Part shown: positions 1 through 5,397 of the stretch, piece by piece
Numbering within the stretch: the first letter of the stretch is position 1
Layout of the letters: each line of letters starts with the position of its first letter
DNA from: Devosia sp.
Lineage (GTDB): Bacteria > Pseudomonadota > Alphaproteobacteria > Rhizobiales > Devosiaceae
NCBI GenBank assembly: GCA_016793415.1
Contig: JAEUMC010000510.1
Span: 1-5,397, forward strand
Direction: 5' to 3'
Length of the DNA stretch: 5,397 nucleotides
Notes under the pieces: model-generated
What the model saw: only the letters and a program-made list of their open reading frames with translations
The model's database searches: none
What the model was told of the DNA's origin: nothing
Translations under genes and position numbers: made by a program

Positions 1-816
1 AGCTATCGCGGTCGCGACTTCCGCCTGTCGCGCACCCTCTGGCGTGGTATCCGCCTGGACCAGAAGGGCAATGCCTGGGTCTATGCGACGCGGCAGTTCC
101 TGTGGTCGCTGCTGGTCGTCGCCACGCTCGGGCTCGCCTACCCGTTCATGTCCGCCAATCTCTGGCGCTACCGCTACATCAACACCTGGTACGGCGATCG
201 CCAGTTCGGCTTCACCGGCAGCTGGCGCACCATCGCCGGCCCCTTCTACCGGGCTTACGCGGCGTTCGCGATCGTCGTCGGCGCGCTGGTGGGTTTCGGC
301 CTCTCTAGCGGCGGACAGGCCATGGCGGCGGCGCCGCTGCTGGCGGTCATCCTCGGCTTCGGCGGCTTCTTCTACTATCGCGCCCGCGAGAGCAGCCGAA
401 TGTTCTCCGAGGTGCACCTGGGCACGGCGCGCCTGCGCGTCGAGATCAAGGCCCGCGCCCTGGCCCTGCAGTTCGGCGCCTATTTCGGCATGCTGGTGGT
501 GGCCTCCATCATCATCGGCCTGCTCGGCTTCCTCGTCACTCTCGTGGTGCAGGGCCAGTTCGATTTCACCTCGCTGGCCGGCATCGCGCGGGCCGGCTGG
601 ATCGGCGTGGCACTCGGGCTCGGTGGCTACCTGGTCAGCCTCGCGGCGCTAGGTCTGATGGCCGAGGTCTACCTCGATTTCGGATACTGGATGCTGGTGG
701 CGCGCGGCGCCAGCATCACCGGGCTCGACAGCCTCGGCAGCGTGCGTGCCGGCGACGAGGACAAGGCGCTGGCCGGCGAGGGCCTCGCCGATGCGCTCAA
801 TGTGGGGTCGTTCTGA
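1..816 (+). CDS. YjgN/DUF898 family inner-membrane protein (5' end outside window)
   Basis: The reading frame is open from base 1, so the N-terminus is missing; 271 residues are visible before the TGA. The first visible stretch, around residues 5-80, has the DUF898 signature: an arginine-rich FRLSRTLWRGIRL segment, then a hydrophobic span ending in LAYPFM, then LWRYRYINTWYGDRQFGF. This resembles E. coli YjgN and its relatives. About five hydrophobic segments can be seen, near residues 32-50, 86-103, 107-126, 157-184 and 200-222. The C-terminal EGLADALNVGSF is also typical of the family as I know it. The family is a predicted polytopic inner-membrane protein with no established biochemical function. 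The stop overlaps the start of the downstream M48 peptidase (TGATG), which points to one transcript and coupled translation. YjgN-like proteins are usually about 350-400 residues, so roughly 100 residues probably lie upstream. Family assignment is firm; function is unknown. Confidence 0.9.
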   Translation, partial: SYRGRDFRLSRTLWRGIRLDQKGNAWVYATRQFLWSLLVVATLGLAYPFMSANLWRYRYINTWYGDRQFGFTGSWRTIAGPFYRAYAAFAIVVGALVGFGLSSGGQAMAAAPLLAVILGFGGFFYYRARESSRMFSEVHLGTARLRVEIKARALALQFGAYFGMLVVASIIIGLLGFLVTLVVQGQFDFTSLAGIARAGWIGVALGLGGYLVSLAALGLMAEVYLDFGYWMLVARGASITGLDSLGSVRAGDEDKALAGEGLADALNVGSF

Positions 817-1997
817 TGGAGACGGAGCCGACCGGCCGCTATTATGACGGCGTCGTGGCCACCCGACATTTCGTCACTTTCGCGCTGACCCGTGACGCTG
901 CACCGGCCGAACTGATCATCGCCGACCGCGACACGCGCGAGGAGCTCGATCGCTGGCCGGTCGAAAGCGTGTTCGAGGTCGCGGGGCTGGGCGACGAGCT
1001 GCGCCTCGGCGCCGCCGATCGGCCTTATGGGGCACGGCTCACGGTACCGGCCGGCGAGTGGTGCACCGCCTTGCGCGAAGCGCTCCCCGGCCGCGGCCGC
1101 CGGGTGCGGCTCGAACGCGGGCAGCAGCGGCGCATCCTCGGCATCGCAGTGGCGGCGCTTGCCTCGGTCATCGCCGCCTATGTGTTCGGCGTGCCGGTCC
1201 TGGCCGACGGCGTCACCCGGCTGGTGCCGCCGGCCTGGGAAACGCGGCTCGGCGATGGCGCGCGGCTGCAGATCGAGGGCATGCTGAGCGATGGTCGCGG
1301 CTTTCAGGCCTGCGGCGACCAGTTCGATGCCGGCAACGTCGCCATCAGGCGCTTCGCCGCCGAGGTGATGGCCGATACCGGATCGCCCTTCATCCCCAGG
1401 GTGACGGTGGTGCGTTCGCCACTCACCAACGCCTTCGCATTGCCGGGTGGCCAGGTCTACTATTTCTCCGGCCTGCTCGAACGCACCGAAACCGCCGATG
1501 AATTCGCCGGCGTGCTCGCGCATGAGCTTGGCCACGTGGTCAACCGGCACGGCATGGAGATGCTGATCGAAAGCTCGGCGACCGGCCTCCTGGTCGGCTT
1601 CGTGCTCGGCGACATGACCAACCTCTCGGTCGCGGCCGCTGCCGGTGCGACGCTGATCGACAGCCGCTTCTCGCGCGAAGCCGAGCATGAGGCCGATGCC
1701 TTCGCCGGCGCCGCCGGCAACCGCCTCGGTTTCTCGCCGCTGGCCCTGGCAAGCCTGCTCGAGCGCGTCGCTGCCGATGATACGATGAGCCGCACCCTGG
1801 CGCTGCTCAACACCCATCCCCTGACCGACGAGCGCCGCGCCGCGCTCGAGGCTTTGGAGGTCGCGCCCATCACCGCCCTCCCTGTCTTCTCGGAGGCGGA
1901 ATGGCAGGCGATCAAGTCGATGTGCGGACGGCCGGCGGCTAGCGTCTCCGGCGGCGTTGGGGTCGTGGATCGGGGCGCGTCACCACCGGGCTCCTAA
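816..1997 (+). CDS. Membrane-anchored M48 family zinc metallopeptidase with N-terminal DUF7092-like domain
   Basis: This 393-residue protein has three parts. Residues 1-95 form a beta-rich domain opening with GRYYDGVVATRHFV and containing an RWPVESVFEV segment, resembling DUF7092. A single membrane span lies near residues 107-129. Residues 165-370 form the peptidase. The zinc site is complete: HELGH at 236-240 (H236 and H240 ligands, E237 catalytic) and the third ligand E290 in SREAEHEAD. H334 in LNTHPLTDERR matches the conserved C-terminal histidine of M48 enzymes. The arginine-rich segment just before the span (residues 93-106) suggests by the positive-inside rule a cytoplasmic N-terminus and a periplasmic protease. 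C166 and C370 would then both be periplasmic and could form a disulfide. M48 proteases such as BepA, LoiP and HtpX act in envelope protein quality control; the substrate here is unknown. ATG at 816 overlaps the upstream TGA, with GGGG at 804-807 as a possible ribosome-binding site. The last 20 or so residues are a Gly/Ser-rich tail of no evident function. Confidence 0.93.
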   Translation: METEPTGRYYDGVVATRHFVTFALTRDAAPAELIIADRDTREELDRWPVESVFEVAGLGDELRLGAADRPYGARLTVPAGEWCTALREALPGRGRRVRLERGQQRRILGIAVAALASVIAAYVFGVPVLADGVTRLVPPAWETRLGDGARLQIEGMLSDGRGFQACGDQFDAGNVAIRRFAAEVMADTGSPFIPRVTVVRSPLTNAFALPGGQVYYFSGLLERTETADEFAGVLAHELGHVVNRHGMEMLIESSATGLLVGFVLGDMTNLSVAAAAGATLIDSRFSREAEHEADAFAGAAGNRLGFSPLALASLLERVAADDTMSRTLALLNTHPLTDERRAALEALEVAPITALPVFSEAEWQAIKSMCGRPAASVSGGVGVVDRGASPPGS

Positions 1998-2017
1998 CAA
2001 CTTTCTTCCGCGAGGCT

Positions 2018-2047
2018 TTGCACGAAGCGGCCCGCCGTGCTTATCCC
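2018..2047 (+). promoter_or_regulatory. Candidate promoter of the DUF1499 gene
   Basis: TTGCAC at 2018-2023 could be a -35 box, followed after 18 bases by TATCCC at 2042-2047. It would place transcription start about 20 bases before the ATG at 2077. The -35 is fair but the -10 matches TATAAT at only its first three bases. The gap of 79 bases after the peptidase gene allows either a separate promoter or read-through. Confidence 0.2.
2020..2040 (+). terminator. Weak hairpin after the DUF898-M48 unit
   Basis: GCACG at 2020-2024 pairs with CGTGC at 2036-2040. Inside it GCG (2027-2029) pairs with CGC (2033-2035) around a three-base loop, leaving two unpaired A residues on the left. The sequence after it (TTATCCCTTATC) is only moderately T-rich, so this is a weak terminator candidate at best. 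It lies 22 bases after the peptidase stop. It could equally be a chance G/C-rich dyad, and it overlaps the promoter candidate for the next gene. Confidence 0.25.
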
Positions 2048-2076
2048 TTATCTCTCCAGCAGTTCCGGCCGGCACG

Positions 2077-2898
2077 ATGCGCATTCTCATCCGCACCTCG
2101 AAATGGGCGATCTGGGCCCGGCGCTTCGGCAGTCTGGCGCTGCCGCTCACCATCATCCCGGTGCTGCTGCACCGCGAGCAGCTGATCACCAGCGCCGATT
2201 TCGTCGTCATCGAAGCGGTGGCCGCCGGGGTTGCGGCCCTGGCAATTTTCCTCGCACTGGGCGCCTTCGGGCGGTTGTGGATTACCGGCGACCAGGGTTG
2301 GAGCAAGGCCGGCTGGGGCCTGTTCTTCGGCATCGTCTGCCTGTTGCCGTTCGCCTATCTCGGCTACGAGGCGATGCGCTACCCGATGGTCAACGAGGTG
2401 ACGACCGATATCGCCAATCCGCTGCCATTGGTTTCACCGGTGCGCGTCGCGCCCACCAGCGCGCCGCTGCGCGAGGCGATCGCCGCGACCTTCCCCAATG
2501 TGCAGACCCGCAGCTATCCGGTGGATGCCACCGAAATGTTCGCCATCGTCGACGATCTGGTCGAGGCCCGGGGTTGGGACGTGCGCACCCGCCGGGCCCC
2601 ACCGACGGCGCTCGATATCGGTGAAATCAACGCCATTGCGGTGACCCTGTTCGGCTGGCGCGACGAGGTGGCGATCCGCGTGGCCGGCACCGCGCAGGGT
2701 TCGCTCATCGACATGCGCTCGGTGCCGCTGGGGGGCTTTCATGATTTCGGCGAGAACGGCAAGCGGATCGAGGAGTTCCTCGTGGCGCTCGACCAGAAGA
2801 TCACCCTGACGCTGCGCGATGCGCCGCAGGCCGCCACGGCCCCCGACACCGACACCCCGCCGCCGCCCGAGGGCGAGGCAGATGGCGATGCCGAGTAA
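2077..2898 (+). CDS. Three-span membrane protein with C-terminal DUF1499 domain
   Basis: The protein is 273 residues from ATG 2077. Three hydrophobic spans lie near residues 17-32, 42-68 and 80-98. The C-terminal part, about 109-243, is a DUF1499 domain. It has the early NPLPLVSP segment (114-121), the FAIVDDLVEARGW segment (155-167), and the block IGEINAIAVTLFGWRDEVAIRV, followed by IDMRSV (211-216) and DFGENGKRIEEFL (223-235), which matches the family pattern of small-residue RSxSxxGxxDxGxNxxRI closely but not exactly. DUF1499 has no established function. By its hydrophobic layout the domain would sit on one membrane face, probably the periplasm. Residues 250-273 form a Pro/acidic tail, likely disordered. 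The frame stays open back to a TTG at 1957, but that would overlap the peptidase gene and add 40 residues of no membrane or domain character, so I chose the ATG. There is no good Shine-Dalgarno before it. Domain call is firm; the start is fairly firm. Confidence 0.85.
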   Translation: MRILIRTSKWAIWARRFGSLALPLTIIPVLLHREQLITSADFVVIEAVAAGVAALAIFLALGAFGRLWITGDQGWSKAGWGLFFGIVCLLPFAYLGYEAMRYPMVNEVTTDIANPLPLVSPVRVAPTSAPLREAIAATFPNVQTRSYPVDATEMFAIVDDLVEARGWDVRTRRAPPTALDIGEINAIAVTLFGWRDEVAIRVAGTAQGSLIDMRSVPLGGFHDFGENGKRIEEFLVALDQKITLTLRDAPQAATAPDTDTPPPPEGEADGDAE

Positions 2899-2906
2899 CC
2901 TAGGAC

Positions 2907-3042
2907 CCGGCGCGGGCTGACCCCCACCCCTGTCCCCTCCCCCTAAACATGGGGAGGGAGACCAAAACACTGATATCGAGGCTATCGTCTCCCTCCCCAT
3001 GTTTAGGGGGAGGGATCAAGGGTGGGGGTCAGCTCGCACCGG
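2907..3042. repeat. Long imperfect palindrome with nested hairpins between convergent genes
   Basis: Bases 2907-2962 are the inverted complement of 2987-3042: 51 of 56 positions pair, with no gaps, around a 24-base centre. Mismatches fall at 2911/3038, 2915/3034, 2930/3019, 2933/3016 and 2934/3015. The innermost 28 bases of each arm pair without a break. Each arm also folds on itself: CCTCCCC and GGGGAGG flank an eight-base loop CTAAACAT at 2937-2958, with its mirror at 2991-3012. In the centre GATA (2972-2975) can pair with TATC (2983-2986). The element sits between the stops of two convergent genes, 8 bases after one, 16 before the other. It lacks T-runs, so it is not a classical terminator, though such a stem could block read-through both ways. 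G/C-rich palindromes of this kind are common repeated intergenic elements in Hyphomicrobiales, so a REP/MITE-like dispersed repeat is the likeliest identity. No target duplication is evident. Confidence 0.9.
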
Positions 3043-3058
3043 CTTCAATTGGGCGACT

Positions 3059-3982
3059 TCAGGCCCGCGACGGAAACAGTGTCGTGCCGAACGGGCCGTA
3101 AGTTGCGCCGATCAGGCCGCGATCGACCAGGTACTCGACATGCGCCTTCAGCGTCATCAGCGCCGCCCCGCGCAGCGGTAACGCCAGTTGCGGGTAGATC
3201 GGCGCCAACAGCTCACCGATCTTGCGCGCGCCGCCGTTTACTGCCGCCACCACCTGGCGGTTGCGCTCCTGCCGGTGCGCCAGCAGCGCCCGCGCGTAGT
3301 CCGGCCCGTCCTCGATCACCCCGCCATGGGCGGGCGCATACTGCGCGTAGCCAAGACCGATGACCTTTTCGAGTGAGTTGAGGTAATCCGCCATCGAGCC
3401 GTCCGGCACCGAAACGAGCGTCGAATTCCAGCCCATGATGTGGTCGCCGGTCAGCAGCCATGGTGTGTCGACGAGGCCGAACGCCAGGTGGTTGGCGCAG
3501 TGGCCCGGCGTGGCGATCGCCTCCAGCACCACCCCGTCGAGCGTCAGTTTCTCTCCGTCCTCGAGCACCCGGTCCGGCTCGAGTGTCCAGTCGCTCTCGC
3601 CGCCCACCGGGTTGACCTCGAACAGCCGCCGCGTCCGGCTGAGCCGATGCTTGCCGCCCGACCAGACCGGCGCGCCGATGGCGGCCCTGAGCCTGGGCAC
3701 CAGCGCCGAGTGGTCGATATGGGTGTGGCTGAGGATGATCGCCTCCACCGGGCGACCGGCGATAGCGTGGATCAGCGCCTCGAGATGCGCGCTGTCGTCC
3801 GGCCCCGGGTCGATCACCGCCACCCGCTCATGGCCGATGATGAAGCTGTTGGTGCCCTTGAAAGTATAGGGGCCGGCGTTCGGCGCGGTGACGCGGACGA
3901 GGCCGGGCGCCACGCTCACGGGGTGGCCGGTTTGTGCGTCGAACGTCGTGTTGAAGCTCAGCGCCGGCGTCTGGCCAGCCAT
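3059..3982 (-). CDS. MBL-fold metallo-hydrolase, LACTB2-like, with C-terminal winged-helix domain
   Basis: This 307-residue protein is a complete metallo-beta-lactamase-fold enzyme. The N-terminal part has the GTNSFIIG and VAVIDPGPDD strands (43-63). The metal-binding motif HTHIDH is at 86-91, followed by H161 in ATPGHC, D180 in TGDH and H219 in PAHGG: all ligands expected for a dinuclear zinc site are present. Residues about 230-292, including the LPLRGAALMTLKAHVEYLVDRG segment, fit the winged-helix domain found at the C-terminus of LACTB2-type proteins. Human LACTB2 is a mitochondrial endoribonuclease, but bacterial relatives are poorly characterised; hydrolysis of RNA, a thioester or another ester are all possible, so the substrate is left open. 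No signal peptide is visible, so it is presumably cytoplasmic. The ATG at 3982 is preceded by GGGAGAG (3987-3993 on the other strand), four bases away. It is transcribed divergently from bioY across a 66-base spacer. Confidence 0.93.
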   Translation of the reverse strand: MAGQTPALSFNTTFDAQTGHPVSVAPGLVRVTAPNAGPYTFKGTNSFIIGHERVAVIDPGPDDSAHLEALIHAIAGRPVEAIILSHTHIDHSALVPRLRAAIGAPVWSGGKHRLSRTRRLFEVNPVGGESDWTLEPDRVLEDGEKLTLDGVVLEAIATPGHCANHLAFGLVDTPWLLTGDHIMGWNSTLVSVPDGSMADYLNSLEKVIGLGYAQYAPAHGGVIEDGPDYARALLAHRQERNRQVVAAVNGGARKIGELLAPIYPQLALPLRGAALMTLKAHVEYLVDRGLIGATYGPFGTTLFPSRA

Positions 3983-4036
3983 TGCGCTCTCCCAGGCGAG
4001 CGACTAGTAATCGGCGCTAGCAATGCTCCTCAAAGT

Positions 4037-4042
4037 GAAGGA
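4037..4042 (+). promoter_or_regulatory. Ribosome-binding site of bioY
   Basis: GAAGGA lies six bases before ATG 4049. It decides the bioY start, because the frame stays open for about 600 bases further upstream through the antisense of the hydrolase gene. Confidence 0.7.
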
Positions 4043-4048
4043 TTGGCA

Positions 4049-4687
4049 ATGGCCTTGACGCTCACCACGCCGAATACCGTTCTCGGTGTGCTCTCGCCCA
4101 AGTCGCAGTCGGCGCGCCTCGTGGCAAACCTGGTCACCGTGGTGCTCGGCTCGCTGGTTTTGGCGCTGTCGGCCAAGATCTCGGTGCCGGTGATGCCGAT
4201 CCCGGTAACCCTGCAGACCATGGCGGTTGCGGCCCTCGCCGCCGGCTTCGGCTGGCGCATCGGCGTCGCCACCGTGGCGCTCTATATCGTTGAGGGCCTG
4301 TCGGGCCTGCCGGTCTTCGCCACCGGCGGTGGCATCGACTACATCATGCGCCCGTCCTTCGGCTTCATTCTCGGCTACCTGCCGATGGCCTACATCATCG
4401 GGCGAGCCGCCGACCTGGGGGCTTCGGGCCGCATCGTGCTGTTGTTCGGCGCCATGCTGCTGGCCGACGCCGTGCTGTTCGCCTTCGGCTTCACCTGGTT
4501 GCTGGTGGTCGCCAATGTGATCGTGCAGTCGGGTGCGACGCTCCCGGGCTGGCTCGATGGCTCGAACCTTCTGGGCGCGGCCTGGAACGGCGCTGTGGCT
4601 CCCTTCATCCTGTGGGACGTGCTGAAGATGGCCTTCGCGGCGGTGAGCGTCGTGGGCCTGTGGAAGCGGCTGCCCAAGCAGGGCTGA
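4049..4687 (+). CDS. bioY: BioY, biotin-binding S component of an ECF transporter
   Basis: The 212-residue protein takes up biotin across the inner membrane, normally working with the energising module EcfT/BioN and ATPase EcfA/BioM. The BioY signature is clear. KISVPVMPIPVTLQTMAV at 43-60 contains the conserved P-x-P-V-T-x-Q core. A strong YIVEGLSGLPVF follows at 79-90, then a glycine-rich GGGIDYIMRPSFGFILGYLP segment at 93-112. Near the C-terminus, PFILWDVLKMAFAA at 185-198 carries the conserved Asp-x-x-Lys. About six hydrophobic spans can be seen. The first 20 or so residues form a hydrophilic extension, making it slightly longer than many BioY proteins. The upstream spacer of 66 bases has no good match to the alphaproteobacterial BioR operator (TTATCTATAA type), and no bioM or bioN lies in the window; an opposite-strand gene and a terminator follow directly. 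Known solitary BioY proteins either use a shared module encoded elsewhere or have been reported to transport biotin alone. Confidence 0.96.
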   Translation: MALTLTTPNTVLGVLSPKSQSARLVANLVTVVLGSLVLALSAKISVPVMPIPVTLQTMAVAALAAGFGWRIGVATVALYIVEGLSGLPVFATGGGIDYIMRPSFGFILGYLPMAYIIGRAADLGASGRIVLLFGAMLLADAVLFAFGFTWLLVVANVIVQSGATLPGWLDGSNLLGAAWNGAVAPFILWDVLKMAFAAVSVVGLWKRLPKQG

Positions 4688-4707
4688 ACCTTGACCGCAC
4701 GAACCTG

Positions 4708-4743
4708 AAAAAGGGCCGGTCAGCTGACCGGCCCTCTCTCTTT
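4708..4743. terminator. Bidirectional rho-independent terminator between bioY and the secreted-protein gene
   Basis: A perfect 24-base palindrome at 4712-4735 folds into a ten-pair stem with an AGCT loop. On the + strand it is followed by CTCTCTTT (4736-4743), a mediocre tail for bioY. On the - strand the A-run at 4708-4712 gives TTTTT directly at the stem, a good tail for the convergent gene. It is 20 bases after the bioY stop and 23 bases after the stop of the facing gene. Confidence 0.9.
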
Positions 4744-4758
4744 GCGAGGTGCTGCGGG

Positions 4759-5316
4759 CTAGTTGGTAAATACCGCCAGCGAACCGTCGGCGGCGACGCC
4801 GATGGCGATTACCTCCTCGGCCGAGGTGTTGTTGGCTTCGAGCCAGGCGTTGAGCGCCACGTTCGAGCTGAGCGCCACCTGCAGGTCATCGATCTCGTCG
4901 GCATTGCCGCTCAGTGCGAGGTCGAAGGCGGTAGCGTTGTCGGCATTGATCCAGCCGCTGACGTCATAGGTGGTGGCATCGATCTCGGTGAGGCTGGCGA
5001 GGCTGGTTTCAGTCCAGTGGCTCGCCTCGATCAGGGAGATCACCGCGCCCAGCTCATCATCGGATGTTAAGGACGCAGTCGCGGAGGCATTGGCGGCGAG
5101 GCTGCCGGCCGTGCTATCAATGGCCTCGAGGTCGTCGTGTCCAAGACTGGCCGTAGCGTCGATATCGGTCGCCACTCCGAGCGACAGGCCGCCTTCGCCC
5201 GTTGCGGCAGAAGCGCTGCCGCCGAGCGAGACGCCGAGACCGACGTCGAGCGCCAGGGCGGGTGCGGACATGGCGCAGAGGCAGGCGAGCGCTGCGGCGA
5301 GGGTTTGAGTTTTCAT
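4759..5316 (-). CDS. Secreted, strongly acidic protein of unknown function lacking Lys and Arg in its mature part
   Basis: I do not recognise a named family. The 185-residue product begins with a Sec-type signal peptide: MK, a hydrophobic run to about residue 18, and a likely cut after APALA at residue 22. The mature part of about 163 residues contains no lysine, no arginine and only two histidines, against 16 Asp and 10 Glu, so its pI would be very low. Residues 23-90 are Gly/Ala/Ser/Thr-rich with loose repeats (LGVSLGG and LSLGVAT; DATASL and SATASL). Residues 90-185 look more globular, with a hydrophobic VISLIEASHW start, a tail alternating helix-like VALNAWLEANN with EEVIAIGVAADGSLAVF, and an IDATTYDVSGW segment between. 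No cysteine follows the signal peptide. The start at ATG 5316 is chosen because GGAG (5325-5328 on the other strand) lies eight bases upstream and the signal peptide begins there; the frame stays open to the window edge, but those residues have no signal character. Location would be periplasm or outside the cell. Confidence 0.8.
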   Translation of the reverse strand: MKTQTLAAALACLCAMSAPALALDVGLGVSLGGSASAATGEGGLSLGVATDIDATASLGHDDLEAIDSTAGSLAANASATASLTSDDELGAVISLIEASHWTETSLASLTEIDATTYDVSGWINADNATAFDLALSGNADEIDDLQVALSSNVALNAWLEANNTSAEEVIAIGVAADGSLAVFTN

Positions 5317-5365
5317 GATGATGGCTCCGTTGCAGTTAGTGCGTCGAGGAGCCTCGGGGATTCGC

Positions 5366-5394
5366 CCTGACACGTTCATGAGATCGTTGTCAGG
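5366..5394. promoter_or_regulatory. Inverted repeat upstream of the secreted-protein gene, possible operator
   Basis: CCTGACA (5366-5372) and its exact complement TGTCAGG (5388-5394) are separated by 15 bases, 22 bases centre to centre or about two helical turns. On the - strand the distal arm reads CTGACA, one base from a -35 consensus, but no good -10 follows at the right distance. The dyad lies 50-78 bases before the ATG of the secreted-protein gene, where an operator would be expected. Seven-base arms can occur by chance. Confidence 0.3.
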
Positions 5395-5397
5395 CAA

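Noticed and set aside
44..652. + strand open frame of 202 codons inside the DUF898 gene
   Set aside because: Ser/Arg/Ala-rich translation with no recognisable structure; the DUF898 frame explains the same bases.
669..1817. Long open frame of 382 codons on the - strand
   Set aside because: It is antisense to the M48 peptidase gene, whose motifs are complete. The translation is rich in Arg, Gly, Ala and His without any domain, as expected from the complement of G/C-ending codons.
1957..2076. Longer N-terminus of the DUF1499 protein from TTG 1957
   Set aside because: It would overlap the peptidase gene by 41 bases and add a stretch without hydrophobic or domain signal; ATG 2077 begins immediately before a positively charged membrane-protein start.
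2999..3376. Small + strand open frames over the palindrome and the 3' end of the hydrolase gene
   Set aside because: They are antisense to a complete MBL protein and have biased, low-complexity composition.
3440..4048. Upstream extension of the bioY frame
   Set aside because: The extra 203 codons are antisense to the MBL hydrolase and have no membrane or domain character; ATG 4049 has a good ribosome-binding site and a normal BioY N-terminus.
5280..5284. Lipobox around Cys12 of the secreted protein
   Set aside because: The cysteines at 12 and 14 lie inside the hydrophobic core, too near the N-terminus, and the preceding residues do not fit the L-A-G/A-C pattern; the ALA cut site at residue 22 fits better.
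4970..5308. + strand open frame opposite the secreted-protein gene
   Set aside because: Its Ser/Ala/Arg-rich translation is what the complement of the acidic gene gives; no ribosome-binding site or domain supports it.

Overview
The window is high-GC, gene-dense bacterial DNA with strong G/C preference at third codon positions. The gene families present (YjgN/DUF898 next to a DUF7092-type M48 peptidase, a DUF1499 protein, a LACTB2-like hydrolase, BioY), together with G/C-rich palindromic intergenic repeats, suggest an alphaproteobacterium, probably Hyphomicrobiales and possibly Devosia-like. That placement is inference from family content and style, not from a marker gene. I see no rRNA, tRNA, CRISPR array, transposase, phage gene or integration site. 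This looks like ordinary chromosomal housekeeping DNA rather than an accessory island.

Layout. From 1 to 1997 (+) there is a two-gene unit: the 3'-truncated-in-window part of a YjgN/DUF898 multi-span membrane protein, whose stop codon overlaps the start of a membrane-anchored M48 zinc metallopeptidase. After a 79-base gap comes a three-span membrane protein with a C-terminal DUF1499 domain (2077-2898, +). It converges on an MBL-fold hydrolase of the LACTB2 type (3059-3982, -). The 160 bases between them are almost filled by a long, nearly perfect palindrome (2907-3042) with smaller hairpins nested in each arm. A 66-base divergent spacer separates the hydrolase from bioY (4049-4687, +), the substrate-binding part of a biotin ECF transporter, which has no bioM or bioN beside it here. 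bioY and the last gene (4759-5316, -) converge on a perfect 24-base palindrome that works as a bidirectional terminator. The last gene encodes a secreted, very acidic protein with no lysine or arginine after its signal peptide.

How they work together. The only real functional unit is YjgN plus the M48 peptidase, both in the inner membrane and probably translationally coupled. The other genes look independent: biotin uptake, a soluble hydrolase, an unassigned membrane protein and an unassigned secreted protein. I found no convincing new multi-gene system. The most unusual items are the Lys/Arg-free secreted protein, the 2907-3042 palindrome and the DUF898-M48 pair.
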